Source: Gaiellasilicea sp033857955 (GTDB lineage Bacteria > Actinomycetota > Thermoleophilia > Gaiellales > Gaiellaceae). From it: a stretch of DNA of 64,000 bases. The DNA lies in the NCBI GenBank assembly GCA_033857955.1, contig JAWVCW010000010.1, positions 1-64,000 of the forward strand. Direction: 5' to 3'. Each line of letters opens with the position of its first letter. Within the stretch, counting starts at the first letter, position 1. A model generated the notes under the pieces. That model was not told where the DNA came from, searched no databases, and was given only the letters and a program-made list of their open reading frames with translations. The position numbers were made by a program, and so were the translations under genes. This document shows positions 49,301-57,541 of the stretch, piece after piece.

Positions 49301-49989
49301 TCGTGCGCGACGGGCTGCTGCACGCTCGTGGTGTCTACGGCTTCTGGCCGGCGCACTCCGAGGGCGACGACGTCGTGCTCGAGAACGGTGTGCGCTTCCC
49401 GATGCTCCGCCAGCAGGCGGCCTGGGGGGACTCGCGGCCCAACCGCTGCCTCGCAGACTACGTCGCCAGTGCCGGAGATCACGTCGGCGCCTTCGCGGTC
49501 GCCGTGCACGGGGCGGACGAGCTGGCGGCCCGCTACGAGGCCGAGCTGGACGACTACAAGGCGATCATGGTCAAGGCACTCGCCGACCGGCTCGCCGAAG
49601 CCGCGGCCGAGTACCTCCATCTACAGGCGCGTCGCGAGTGGTACGAGCCGGACGCGGCCCCGACGAGCGAGGAGCTGATCGCCGAGAGCTACCGCGGCAT
49701 CCGGCCTGCCTTCGGGTATCCCGCCTGCCCGGATCACTCCGAGAAGGGCTTGCTCTTCGAACTGCTCGGCGCAGACTCGGCAGGCCTCGCTTTGACGGAG
49801 AGCTATGCGATGACTCCCGCCGCCGCCGTGAGCGGGCTCTACTTCGGTCATCCGAGTGCGAAGTACTTCGCCGTCGGGCGGATCCAGCGCGACCAGGTCG
49901 AGGACTACGCGAAGCGCAAGGGCGTGAAGGCGCGGGAAGTCGAGCGCTGGCTGCGGCCGAACCTCGCCTACGAGCCCGCAGCCGGGTAG
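46393..49989 (+). CDS. metH: Cobalamin-dependent methionine synthase
   Basis: 1198 residues, full four-module enzyme. Homocysteine domain with zinc ligands in GVNCSLG and GGCCGTTPDHT; pterin (methyl-THF) domain from FVMIGERTNVTGS; B12 domain with DVHDIGKNIVG (DxHxxG) and LIGGATTSRQHTAV; SAM-binding activation domain with REWYEPDAAPTSEELIAESY, cited in part, and RGIRPAFGYPACPDHSEK. It transfers methyl from methyl-THF through B12 to homocysteine. GTG start after AGGGAG. Confidence 0.98.
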   Translation: MSDTRDRLEARFRERILVLDGAWGTMLQNAGLEPEDYRGARFADHPRDVVGDPDLLNLTRPDLVLDIHRQYLAAGADITTTNTFTATSIGQADYGLEEAVHDMNVEGARLARQAADEAGDRFVAGSIGPLNVTLSLSPKVDDPSYRPVSFDQVVESYSEQIQALREGGVDLLLIETIFDTLNAKAAIAAARDVAPELPLWISVTIVDLSGRTLSGQTVEAFWSSIEHAKPLIVGVNCSLGAKEMRPHVADLARIADTYTSSHPNAGLPNAFGGYDEQPHETSDLLRSFAEEGFVNIVGGCCGTTPDHTRQIAAAVQGLPPRAVPAHAARPHFSGLEPFEIGPDTGFVMIGERTNVTGSARFRRLIESNDYQGAVSVALEQVRGGANVLDVNMDADLLDAEQAMTTFLNLLATEPEVARIPIMVDSSRFSALEAGLKCVQGKGIVNSISLKEGEGPFLEAARTIRRYGAGVVVMAFDEAGQADTVERKVAICGRAYDLLTADGWAPEDLIFDPNVLAVATGIEEHNGFAKAFIEALPLIKERCPGSRTSGGISNLSFSFRGNDVVREAMHSAFLYDAIRAGLDMGIVNAGQLVVYEDIPADLLEHVQDVLYDRRPDATDRLVTFAATVQGSATKRELDLSWREAPVGKRLEHALVHGIVDFIEEDTEEARAASARPLDVIEGPLMDGMKVVGDLFGSGRMFLPQVVKSARAMKRAVAYLEPYMEEEKERTGSNGRAQGKIVLATVKGDVHDIGKNIVGVVLGCNNYEVIDLGVMVPGDTILDTAVTEGADAVGLSGLITPSLDEMVHVAKEMERRGLDLPLLIGGATTSRQHTAVRIAPAYGRETVHVLDASRVVGVVSDLLDPVRRGELDVENRGDQDRLRELHAEKERRPLLPIDAARANREPLEYDELAVPSFTGTRAVEPELSELLPYIDWQFFFHAWELKGKFPAILEQPAARELYDEAHELLDEIVRDGLLHARGVYGFWPAHSEGDDVVLENGVRFPMLRQQAAWGDSRPNRCLADYVASAGDHVGAFAVAVHGADELAARYEAELDDYKAIMVKALADRLAEAAAEYLHLQARREWYEPDAAPTSEELIAESYRGIRPAFGYPACPDHSEKGLLFELLGADSAGLALTESYAMTPAAAVSGLYFGHPSAKYFAVGRIQRDQVEDYAKRKGVKAREVERWLRPNLAYEPAAG

Positions 49990-50002
49990 CGCTCCGACGT
50001 GG

Positions 50003-51229
50003 CTGGGTAGGGTCCCGCGCATCTTTCGCATCCTCCGCCTCGATCTCCTCAGGAGCCCCTCCGACTTCCGGCGCCTGTTCATCGCCACGCTGGGCTCCGG
50101 CGCGGGGACCTACCTGGCCGCGATCGCGCTCACGGTGGACGTCTTCGATCGCACCAAGTCGGGGGCGTGGGTCAGCGCCCTTCTGATCGCGGACTTCCTG
50201 CCGATCATCCTGATCGGGTTCCTGTTCGCGCCGCTCGTCGACCGGCTCTCGCGCAGGCGGCTGCTGATCGTGTCCGATCTCGTGCGGGTCGTGATCTTCT
50301 GTGTGCTGCCGTTCGCGGGCAGTGCCACACAGATCGTGATTCTCGCGGGGCTCGCCGGCGTCGCGACGGGATTCTTCCGCCCTGCGGTCTATGCCGGCCT
50401 GCCGAACCTCGTGGACGACGCGGACTTGCCGAACGCAACCTCGCTGCTGCAGACCGGCGACAATCTGACGTGGATGGTCGGCCCGATCGCCGGGGGCATT
50501 CTGATCGCGGTTCAGGGGCCGGACCTCGCCTACTGGCTGAACGCGCTCACGTTCCTCTTCTCCGCCGCGCTGCTCGTCCGGATCCCGGCCGCGCGGATGC
50601 AGGCGGGGACAGTCGAGACCCGCGGCCACTGGCAAGACATCGGCGACGGGGTCAGCATCGTTCTTCGCTCGCCGGCGCTCCTGACGGTGCTCGTTGCCTG
50701 GAACATCGTCATGTTCGGCAACGCGGCGATCAACGTCGCGGAGGTCGTGCTGGCAAAGGTTTCGCTCGACAGCGGTAACGTCGGCTTCGGCGTTCTCGTC
50801 GGCGCGGGTGGGCTCGGTTTGACGATCGGCAGCTTCGCGGCGGGCACCGTCGTCGAGCGTGTCGGCATCAGCTGGCTGTACGGGATCGGGATCGCGTTGA
50901 TGGCGGCCGGTTACGGCATCGCAGCGGTGGCGCCCTCGATCGCGGTCGCGGTGCCGGCGGTCATCGTGGCCTCGCTCGGAAATGGCGCGGCGGTCGTGTG
51001 CAACGCGCTGCTCGTCCAGCGCGGCGCGCCGGACGAGCTTCGCGGGCGGGCGTTCACGGTGATCATGTCCTCGAACTACGCGCTGCTCGGAGTGGGAATG
51101 GTCGCGGCCGGGGTGCTCACAGATGCGTTCGGAGCGCGCTGGACGTGGGGCGGAGCCGCAGCTTGCTATCTCGCCGCGGCTCTCGTCGCGCTGGCGCTCA
51201 CGCCGCGAACACTCAGGGCCGCAGCATGA
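50003..51229 (+). CDS. MFS transporter, probable CTG start
   Basis: 408 residues from CTG 50003; the first conventional start (GTG 50135) would remove the first membrane helix LFIATLGSGAGTYLAAIALT, which is plainly coding. From the in-frame stop at 49925 to 50135 the frame has no ATG, GTG or TTG. Twelve-helix MFS of the macrolide-exporter-like type, with DRLSRRRLLIVSDLVRV between helices 2 and 3. Substrate unknown. It ends ATGA with meaB. Confidence 0.8.
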   Translation: MGRVPRIFRILRLDLLRSPSDFRRLFIATLGSGAGTYLAAIALTVDVFDRTKSGAWVSALLIADFLPIILIGFLFAPLVDRLSRRRLLIVSDLVRVVIFCVLPFAGSATQIVILAGLAGVATGFFRPAVYAGLPNLVDDADLPNATSLLQTGDNLTWMVGPIAGGILIAVQGPDLAYWLNALTFLFSAALLVRIPAARMQAGTVETRGHWQDIGDGVSIVLRSPALLTVLVAWNIVMFGNAAINVAEVVLAKVSLDSGNVGFGVLVGAGGLGLTIGSFAAGTVVERVGISWLYGIGIALMAAGYGIAAVAPSIAVAVPAVIVASLGNGAAVVCNALLVQRGAPDELRGRAFTVIMSSNYALLGVGMVAAGVLTDAFGARWTWGGAAACYLAAALVALALTPRTLRAAA

Positions 51230-52218
51230 GCGCGCGCCATGCCTGGACGCTCGACGAGCTCGCAGCAGGAGTTCGCTCGGGCGACAACCGGGCGCTCGCG
51301 CGGGCGATCTCGCTGGTCGAGAACGGCGACCCGCTGTCGTACGCGCTCGTCCGAGAGCTCTATCCGGAGACCGGCTCGGCATTCGTCGTCGGCGTCACGG
51401 GACCGCCTGGGGTCGGCAAGTCGTCCCTGGTCAACACGCTCGTGCGCCACATCCGCACAGAGGAGCGCTCGGTGGGCGTGATCTCCGTCGATCCGTCGAG
51501 CCCGTTCACGCAAGGCGCGCTGCTCGGCGACCGGATCAGGCTCTCCGACCACTTCCTCGACCCCGGTGTCTTCATCCGCTCGATGGGCACGCGAGGACAT
51601 CTCGGCGGTCTCTCCGAGGCGACGCTGCAGGCGGCCCTGCTGCTCGACGCGGCCGGCAAGGAGCTCGTCCTGCTGGAGACCGTGGGCGCCGGGCAGAGCG
51701 AGGTCGAGGTGATCGGGATCGCGGACACGGTCCTGCTCGTGCTGATGCCCGGCTCGGGTGACTCGGTGCAGGCCTTGAAGGCGGGGATCATGGAGATCCC
51801 GGACGTGATCGCAATCAACAAGATGGATCACCCTGCCGCCAAGACGATGCTGAACGAGGTGCGCTCGGTCCTCGCGCTCGATCGCGATCGGGCCTGGCGG
51901 CCCCCGATCGTCCTCACAGAGGCGCTGCGTGGCGAGAACGTGCCGGAGCTCTGGGGCAAGATCGAGGAGCATCGTGCGTTCCTCGAGTCCGAGGGGCTGC
52001 TCGAAGAGCGGCGGCGGAAGAACCTTGCCGGCGAGGTGTTCGCGGCCGCGACGAGCCGCGCAAAGTCGCATCTACAGGCGGAGGTGGCGGAGAAGCCCGA
52101 GCTCCGCCGGTTGCTCGACGAGGTGCAGGCCCGGAAGCTCGACCCGCTCTCGGCCGTGCGTGAGATCCTTGAGCAGGTATACGGAATTGAAGACGAAACA
52201 GGCACCGACCCTCGCTGA
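51226..52218 (+). CDS. meaB: MeaB/ArgK GTPase, B12-mutase chaperone
   Basis: 330 residues. G1 GPPGVGKSSLVN, DPSSPFTQGALLGDRIRL, LLETVGAGQSE, and G4 NKMDH. MeaB protects and reloads adenosylcobalamin mutases with cofactor; the likely client is the mutase at 3412/5811. It is encoded in another operon here, between an MFS gene and a threonine ammonia-lyase. ATGA overlap upstream; the next gene's TTG starts inside it. Confidence 0.94.
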   Translation: MSARHAWTLDELAAGVRSGDNRALARAISLVENGDPLSYALVRELYPETGSAFVVGVTGPPGVGKSSLVNTLVRHIRTEERSVGVISVDPSSPFTQGALLGDRIRLSDHFLDPGVFIRSMGTRGHLGGLSEATLQAALLLDAAGKELVLLETVGAGQSEVEVIGIADTVLLVLMPGSGDSVQALKAGIMEIPDVIAINKMDHPAAKTMLNEVRSVLALDRDRAWRPPIVLTEALRGENVPELWGKIEEHRAFLESEGLLEERRRKNLAGEVFAAATSRAKSHLQAEVAEKPELRRLLDEVQARKLDPLSAVREILEQVYGIEDETGTDPR

Positions 52219-53383
52219 CCTCGAGGCTGCGCGCGCCCGGATCACCGGGATTGCGCGCGTCACGCCGGTCTACCCGTCCGAAACGTTCTCGCGGCTGGCC
52301 GGCCGGCCCATACAGCTGAAGGCCGAGAACCTTCAGCGAACCGGCTCCTTCAAGATCCGAGGCGCCGTGAACACCATCGCCTCGCTGACGCCGGCGGAGC
52401 GCGCGGCCGGCGTTGTCGCCGCGAGCGCGGGCAATCACGGCCAGGCCGTCGCCTGGGCGGCAAGCCAGGCCGGGATCACGGCGACGATCTTCATGCCGCA
52501 GGACTCGCCGATGGCGAAGGTCGACGCGACTCGAAGCTACGGCGCACGCGTCGAGCTCGTGGGGGCCGGCTTCGACGACTCCATGGCGGCCGCGCAAGAG
52601 CGCGTCGACTCGAGCGGAGCGACGTTCGTCCACGCCTTCGAGGACGAGCGCGTGATCGCCGGGCAGGGAACGATCGCGCTCGAGCTCGTCGAGCAGCTGC
52701 AGGACTTCGGGACGCTCGTGGTTCCGATCGGCGGCGGCGGGCTGGCGGCCGGAATCGCGATCGGGCTCGAGGCGCTCAAGCCGGACGTACGTATCGTGGG
52801 CGTCCAGGCCGAGAACATCTGCCCGTTCGCCGGCGGAACCGAGCACCGCTACACGATCGCCGAGGGGATCGCGGTCAAGCAGCCCGGAACGCTCACCTCG
52901 GTGATCCTCGAGGAGCTGCTGGACGAGGTGGTCACCGTCACGGACGAGCAGATCAGCCACGCGATCGTGCTCCTGCTCGAGCGGACGAAGCTGCTCGTCG
53001 AGGGCGCCGGTGCCGCGTCGGTCGCTGCCCTCCTCGCGGGCAAGGTGCCTGGGAACGACGAGGCGTGCGTGATTCTCTCCGGCGGCAACATCGACCCGAC
53101 CTTGCTGATCCAGGTGATGCGGCACGGGCTGACGCAGGCGGGCCGTTTCCTCGTCGTCCGGACGCGGTTCCCGGACCGCCCCGGCGAGCTGGTCAAGCTG
53201 CTGCAGCTCGTCGCAGAGGGGCGCGCGAACGTCGTTTCCGTCGAGCACCATCGCGAGGGGATGGAGCTCCCGATCGGCCAGACCGAGGTCGAGTTGACCC
53301 TCGCGATGCGCGACGAGGCTCATTGCGACGAGCTCCGCGCCACACTCGCCGCGCGAGGCTACCCCGCCGAGCGCGTCAGCTAG
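52187..53383 (+). CDS. Threonine ammonia-lyase with ACT domain
   Basis: 398 residues. PLP Lys in RTGSFKIRG, phosphate loop IGGGGLAAGIA, SGGN at about residue 300, and a carboxyl-terminal ACT-like domain (FLVVRTRFPDRPGELVKLLQL, cited in part). It deaminates threonine to 2-oxobutyrate; one ACT domain is typical of the catabolic/TdcB-like or short IlvA group. The TTG start overlaps meaB by 32 bases. The stop shares CTAG with the convergent gene. Confidence 0.9.
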   Translation: MKTKQAPTLADLEAARARITGIARVTPVYPSETFSRLAGRPIQLKAENLQRTGSFKIRGAVNTIASLTPAERAAGVVAASAGNHGQAVAWAASQAGITATIFMPQDSPMAKVDATRSYGARVELVGAGFDDSMAAAQERVDSSGATFVHAFEDERVIAGQGTIALELVEQLQDFGTLVVPIGGGGLAAGIAIGLEALKPDVRIVGVQAENICPFAGGTEHRYTIAEGIAVKQPGTLTSVILEELLDEVVTVTDEQISHAIVLLLERTKLLVEGAGAASVAALLAGKVPGNDEACVILSGGNIDPTLLIQVMRHGLTQAGRFLVVRTRFPDRPGELVKLLQLVAEGRANVVSVEHHREGMELPIGQTEVELTLAMRDEAHCDELRATLAARGYPAERVS

Positions 53384-53754
53384 CCGGGAGGCGGGCGACC
53401 CCGCGTGCCGAAATCGCCTTGTGTTTCAGAAACACAAGCCTCCTCCGCTGCGAGTGCGGCCTGCGCGTCGAGGAGCCGGCCGAGCGTGTAGTCGAACCCC
53501 GGCACGCGGCCGGCGGCGACGGTGCTCGCTGCTTCCTTGACGACGTCGCGGAGCTCCGCCCGTGCGCGTCGGCGCCGGCGTTCGGCCTGCACGAGTCGGC
53601 GGACGTGTGGGTAGCTCGGTCGCAGAAGGCCCGCATTTCCAGCGGTTTCCGAGACGAGACGCCAGGTCGCGGCCACCGGCGTGTCGTCCTCGTCCAGCGC
53701 GGCGACCAGCTCTCGCAGCCTGGGTCGGGTCGCACGCGAGGTCGCAAAGCGCAT
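53380..53754 (-). CDS. Small unknown protein framed by inverted palindromes
   Basis: 124 residues from ATG 53754 (TTG 53781 possible). Helical and basic; contains LLRPSYPHVRRLVQ followed by an Arg-rich stretch, which could be a DNA- or RNA-binding helix pair, but no family is recognised. The 3' end encodes part of one palindrome (CVSETQ); the second lies 71 bases before the start. Confidence 0.55.
   Translation of the reverse strand: MRFATSRATRPRLRELVAALDEDDTPVAATWRLVSETAGNAGLLRPSYPHVRRLVQAERRRRRARAELRDVVKEAASTVAAGRVPGFDYTLGRLLDAQAALAAEEACVSETQGDFGTRGRPPPG
53414..53439. repeat. 21-bp perfect palindrome, copy 1
   Basis: CTTGTGTTTC, centre A, GAAACACAAG at 53418-53438. With two to three flanking bases it is the reverse complement of copy 2, so the copies are inverted relative to each other. 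Lies inside the 3' end of the small unknown gene. Confidence 0.8.
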
Positions 53755-53823
53755 GCCTCCAGCGTGCCGGGCGGCCTGCAACGAGAGGTCAACGAAAGTG
53801 CGACGGCGAACGAACGAAGAGAG

Positions 53824-53848
53824 GCTTGTGTTTCAGAAACACAAGGCG
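53824..53848. repeat. 21-bp perfect palindrome, copy 2
   Basis: Same arms CTTGTGTTTC / GAAACACAAG around A (53825-53845), flanked by G and GCG that match copy 1 in inverse orientation. Located between the small unknown gene and the 3' end of the MBL-rhodanese gene. Confidence 0.8.
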
Positions 53849-53859
53849 CTCCTTCTCGC

Positions 53860-55194
53860 TCACGAGCCGCAGCGGCGGAACTCGACCATCGACCCGCCGC
53901 GGGCGGCCCAGTCGGGGACCCCGCCTTCGAGCACCGGGCGGGCCGCGATCCCCTTCGCAGCCAGGATCGAGGCGGCGATGCCGGCGCGGGCACCGCTCTC
54001 GCAGATCGTGACGACGGGGCGGTCGGTGGGCACGTCGGCGCCGCAGATGGGGAGGAGGCGATACGGGATGTTGCGGCTCCCCGCGATGTAGCCGTCGTCG
54101 CGCTCGTCGCGCTCGCGGACGTCGATCAGCTCCGCGCCCTGCTCGAGCAGACGTTCGAGCTCGTCCAGGTCGACCGGCTCGATCCGCTCGGGGCCGTCGC
54201 CGAGCACGTAGCCCTCGAGCTCGAGGAAGCCGACGGCGCGCAACCCGAGCACAGCGCGAGCCGCCTCGGCGCTGCTCGAGGCCTGCACGACGATCGGGTC
54301 GCCGAGCTCGAGCACGAAGCCAGCCTTCGTCGCAAACGAGTTGCCCGACACGGGGACGTTCAGCGAGCCGCGTCGATGGCCGGCGCCGTAGTCGGCCGCC
54401 GGGCGCACGTCGAGGACGACTGCCTGGGCCGGCGGTGCGGCGAGCTCGCTCACGTCACTCGGCGCGCCGACGAAGGGACCGCGGTTGAGCTCGACGAGCC
54501 TGCTCATGTTCGGCGGCTTCGGAGCGGAGGTCGAGGCCTCGGCGACGAAGTCGAGCTCGTCCGCGATCTGGAGCGCGCGATTGAAGCGGCGCTCGAAGCC
54601 GATCGTGGACGACGCCTTCGAGCTCATGCGCTTGCCGCAGAGCGAGCCGGCGACGTGCCCGGGGAAGATCTCGACGCCGTCGGGAAGCTCCAACAGCCGG
54701 CGCAGCGAGTGGAAGAGCCCTTCGGCGCCCTCCTTCGCGCCCACGGCGAGGTCGGGGCGGGCGGCGTCGCCGACGAAGAGGGAGTCGCCGGTCAGCAGGA
54801 GCCAGGGCTCGTCGGCGCGCGAGCGGTCGCTGACGGCGAGGCAGCTGTGCTCGGGCCGGTGCCCCGGCGTGTGGATCGCGCGCAGGACGATCTGGCCGAG
54901 CTCCAGCTCCGCGCCGTCCTCGAGCACGTCGTGCGGATACAGGGCCTCCGCAGCGGCGTGGATCGACACGGGGACGCCGTGGTCGAGCGCGAGCCGGCCA
55001 TGGCCGGAGAGGTGGTCGGCGTGGGTGTGCGTCTCGATCGTGCGCACGATCTCCACCTCACGCCTGGCCGCCGCCTCGAGCGCGGGCTCGATCGCATACG
55101 GGGGATCGACGATCGCGGCGACGCCTGCTTCCTCGTCGCCGACCAGATACGACGCACAGCCGAGGTCGTCGTCCAGAAACTGCTGGAACAGCAC
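53860..55194 (-). CDS. MBL-fold persulfide dioxygenase-like protein fused to two rhodanese domains
   Basis: 444 residues. Amino-terminal MBL domain of the ETHE1/glyoxalase-II type: THTHADH, GHRPEH, TGDSLFVGDAARPDL and FPGHVAG. Then two rhodanese domains: the first (about 255-345) lacks an active-site Cys (VVQASSSAE), and the second has a Cys loop VTICESGARAG. Likely handles glutathione-like persulfides or related sulfur carriers. GTG 55194 is preferred over GTG 55212 because VLFQQFLDDDLGCASYL matches family amino termini and a TAGCGT box lies 8 bases upstream. Confidence 0.88.
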   Translation of the reverse strand: MLFQQFLDDDLGCASYLVGDEEAGVAAIVDPPYAIEPALEAAARREVEIVRTIETHTHADHLSGHGRLALDHGVPVSIHAAAEALYPHDVLEDGAELELGQIVLRAIHTPGHRPEHSCLAVSDRSRADEPWLLLTGDSLFVGDAARPDLAVGAKEGAEGLFHSLRRLLELPDGVEIFPGHVAGSLCGKRMSSKASSTIGFERRFNRALQIADELDFVAEASTSAPKPPNMSRLVELNRGPFVGAPSDVSELAAPPAQAVVLDVRPAADYGAGHRRGSLNVPVSGNSFATKAGFVLELGDPIVVQASSSAEAARAVLGLRAVGFLELEGYVLGDGPERIEPVDLDELERLLEQGAELIDVRERDERDDGYIAGSRNIPYRLLPICGADVPTDRPVVTICESGARAGIAASILAAKGIAARPVLEGGVPDWAARGGSMVEFRRCGS

Positions 55195-55202
55195 GAGCTG
55201 TG

Positions 55203-55208
55203 ACGCTA
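55203..55208 (-). promoter_or_regulatory. -10-like box TAGCGT, leaderless MBL-rhodanese promoter
   Basis: TAGCGT followed by 8 bases and GTG at 55194 on the minus strand. It helps decide between two in-frame GTG starts. Confidence 0.45.
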
Positions 55209-55231
55209 CCACGGTCCTCGGTGGACGTGTG

Positions 55232-55726
55232 CTAGCCGCGGCGCCGTGCGAGGCCGAGCGCCGCGATCGCGAGGCCGAGCGCGAGCCCGGCGCCCACGAC
55301 CACCGCCGGCCACGGGAAGCCGCCCGCCTCTGCAGCCGGTACAACCGTGAGCGCGTCCTGGACCTCGACCGTCTTCCCGTCCGCGTAGACCGGGCGGAGC
55401 ACGAGCTTCAGCCGGCCGGGCTTCGCGTCGACACGAACGCGCACCGTCCAGCGTGTCTCCGAGCCCACGACGGCCTGGAGCCGGCTCGAGAGAAGCTCAA
55501 TTCCAGTCGCCTCGACCTCCAGCCTGACCGGGGCCGCGCCGGGCCGCAACTGCGGCAGCTCGACACGAAGCTGGGCGATCCTCCCCTGCTCGACGAGCCG
55601 CGGTTGCACGTCGACGTGCGCCCACGCACCTTCTGCCGTCACGAGGGTGAAGATCGCATATAGCGTTGCGCCGACGTATGCGGCCTGTAAAGGACACCGG
55701 TTCACAGGTTTGGGGACGGTATACAT
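55232..55726 (-). CDS. YcnI/DUF1775-like secreted copper-binding protein
   Basis: 164 residues. Signal region ending TLVTAEGAWA, so cleavage would leave His as the first residue of the mature protein (HVDVQPRLVEQG). YcnI proteins bind copper through exactly this amino-terminal His. A beta-sandwich follows, then a carboxyl-terminal helix (AVVVGAGLALGLAIAALGL) and RRRG anchor. ATG 55726 has GAGGGT upstream. Similarity is moderate; a CopC-like protein is the alternative. Confidence 0.7.
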   Translation of the reverse strand: MYTVPKPVNRCPLQAAYVGATLYAIFTLVTAEGAWAHVDVQPRLVEQGRIAQLRVELPQLRPGAAPVRLEVEATGIELLSSRLQAVVGSETRWTVRVRVDAKPGRLKLVLRPVYADGKTVEVQDALTVVPAAEAGGFPWPAVVVGAGLALGLAIAALGLARRRG

Positions 55727-55796
55727 GGCAAGGACCCTCTCGGCGTTCCCTCAACGCGCCGCGACTCCCAATGGACACGACGGAAGGACATCCCAC

Positions 55797-57461
55797 ATGA
55801 GGAAGAAAACCCTCTGGCTGTCGCTAGCGCTGCTCATCTCGAGCATGGCGCTGATTGCGGCCGGTTGCGGCGGCAGCGACGACAACGCGTCCGGCACGAC
55901 GACGGGCGCGGGCGGCACCGAAGCCGCCAAGCAGGTGATCACGGTCAACTGGGGCACCGAGCCCCCGTCTCTCGATCCCGGTCTCGCGACCGACGTCACC
56001 TCCTCCAACATCCTGCTGAACATCATGGATCCGCTCGTCAAGCTCGACAAGGATCTGAAACCGCAGCCGAGCGCCGCCGAGAGCTTCGAGACGAGCGCCG
56101 ACGGCAAGACGGTCACGTTCGTGCTCAAGGACGGCCTCAAGTGGACGAACGGCGACCCCGTCACCGCCAACGACTTCGAGTACTCGTGGAAGCGCACGAT
56201 CTCGCCCGAGCTCGGGGCCGACTACGCGTACCAGTTTTACGGCATCGTCGGGGCGCAGGAGTACAACAGCTGCGATCCCAAGAAGGACCAGTGCGCGGCC
56301 CTCGCCGACAAGGTGGGCGTCAAAGCGGTCGACGACAAGACCCTCGAGGTCAAGCTGACGAACCCGCAGCCGTGGTTCACGCAGCAGGTGGCGCACCACT
56401 CGTTCCTCGCGGTCAACAAGAAGGCCGTCGACCAGTTCGGCGAGAAGTGGACCGAGGCGGCGAACATCGTCACCAACGGGCCGTTCAAGCTCGCGAAGTG
56501 GGAGCACAACTCGGCGATCGACATCGTCAAGAACCCGGACTGGCGGGACGCTGCCAGCGTCAAGCTGACGCGCGTCAACGGCCGACTGATCGCGGACGGC
56601 CTCACTGCCGTGCAGGCGTTCGAGGCAGGCGAGATCGACGTGCTCCAGGGCGGCTTGCCGACCGACGAGATGTCGCGCCTGAAGGAGCTGCCGACCTACC
56701 AGCAGTATCCGGGCCTCGGCACCTACTACGAGGGCTTCAACGTCAAGAACGTCCCGGACGTGAAGCAGCGGCGCGCGATGTCGCTGGCGATCAACCGCCG
56801 CTCGATCATCGACAACATCGCCCAGGCGGACCAGCTGCCGGCGACCGGTTTCACGCCCAAGGGCATGCCGGGCTTCGACGTGATCAACCCGAACTCGCCG
56901 TGGATGCCCGAAGAGGGCGACATCGAGCAGGCGAAGCAGCTGATGAGCGAGGTCGCCAACCCGGTGAAGGACCTCACGTTCTACGTGAACGACTCGCCGG
57001 GGCACCGCGAGATCGCCGTTGCCATCCAGTCCGCCTGGAAGCAGGAGCTGGGGATCAGCACGACGATCAAGCAGCAGGAGTTCCAGCAGTACCTGGAGTT
57101 CCTCGGACCGCCGCCGAACAAGGACGTGGACGTCTACCGGCTTGGCTGGATCGGCGACTTCGTCGACGCGATCAACTTCCTCGATCTCTGGACGTGCAAG
57201 TCGGGGAACAACAACACGAACTACTGCAACCCGAAGTACGACGAGGTGATCGAGAAGGCGAAGCTCACCGAGGACAACGACGCCCGCTACAAGCTGTACG
57301 CGGAGGCGGAGGACATCATGTTCGGTGAGAACGGCGACATGCCGACGATCCCGATCTACTTCTACACCTACACGGCGCTTGAGCGCGAGAACGTGAAGGA
57401 CTCGTACGAGACGAACCTGCTCGACCAGGTCGACCTGACCAAGGTGGTCGTCACGGAGTAG
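55797..57461 (+). CDS. Peptide ABC transporter solute-binding lipoprotein 2 (family 5)
   Basis: 554 residues. Lipoprotein signal: MRKKTLWLSLALLISSMALI then AAGC|GGS, a clear lipobox. OppA-type features: WGTEPPSLDPGLATDVTS, GLKWTNGDPVTANDFEYSW and TNGPFKLAKWEHN. It binds oligopeptides at the membrane surface. A 12-bp hairpin follows the stop. Start at 55797 is set by the signal peptide; the longer upstream reading is not used. Confidence 0.94.
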   Translation: MRKKTLWLSLALLISSMALIAAGCGGSDDNASGTTTGAGGTEAAKQVITVNWGTEPPSLDPGLATDVTSSNILLNIMDPLVKLDKDLKPQPSAAESFETSADGKTVTFVLKDGLKWTNGDPVTANDFEYSWKRTISPELGADYAYQFYGIVGAQEYNSCDPKKDQCAALADKVGVKAVDDKTLEVKLTNPQPWFTQQVAHHSFLAVNKKAVDQFGEKWTEAANIVTNGPFKLAKWEHNSAIDIVKNPDWRDAASVKLTRVNGRLIADGLTAVQAFEAGEIDVLQGGLPTDEMSRLKELPTYQQYPGLGTYYEGFNVKNVPDVKQRRAMSLAINRRSIIDNIAQADQLPATGFTPKGMPGFDVINPNSPWMPEEGDIEQAKQLMSEVANPVKDLTFYVNDSPGHREIAVAIQSAWKQELGISTTIKQQEFQQYLEFLGPPPNKDVDVYRLGWIGDFVDAINFLDLWTCKSGNNNTNYCNPKYDEVIEKAKLTEDNDARYKLYAEAEDIMFGENGDMPTIPIYFYTYTALERENVKDSYETNLLDQVDLTKVVVTE

Positions 57462-57476
57462 TGCTCACCGCTGAAC

Positions 57477-57505
57477 GGGGACGGAGCCTCGGCGGCTCCG
57501 TCCCC
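57477..57505 (+). terminator. 12-bp hairpin after binding-protein gene 2
   Basis: Perfect stem GGGGACGGAGCC / GGCTCCGTCCCC, loop TCGGC, between the binding-protein and first permease genes. Same place as the hairpin in the other transporter operon, so probably an mRNA stabiliser or partial terminator. Confidence 0.7.
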
Positions 57506-57541
57506 TGTTCGGCGACAATGTCGAGCGGGTAGAGGCAATCG

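Noticed and set aside
46903..49620. A 905-residue minus-strand reading frame opposite metH
   Set aside because: It is entirely antisense to a complete, motif-perfect metH, and its composition is that of a GC-rich shadow frame.
49925..50135. Frameshift joining metH to the MFS gene
   Set aside because: metH ends at its normal family terminus, and the MFS frame begins after an in-frame stop; an unconventional start explains the data more simply.
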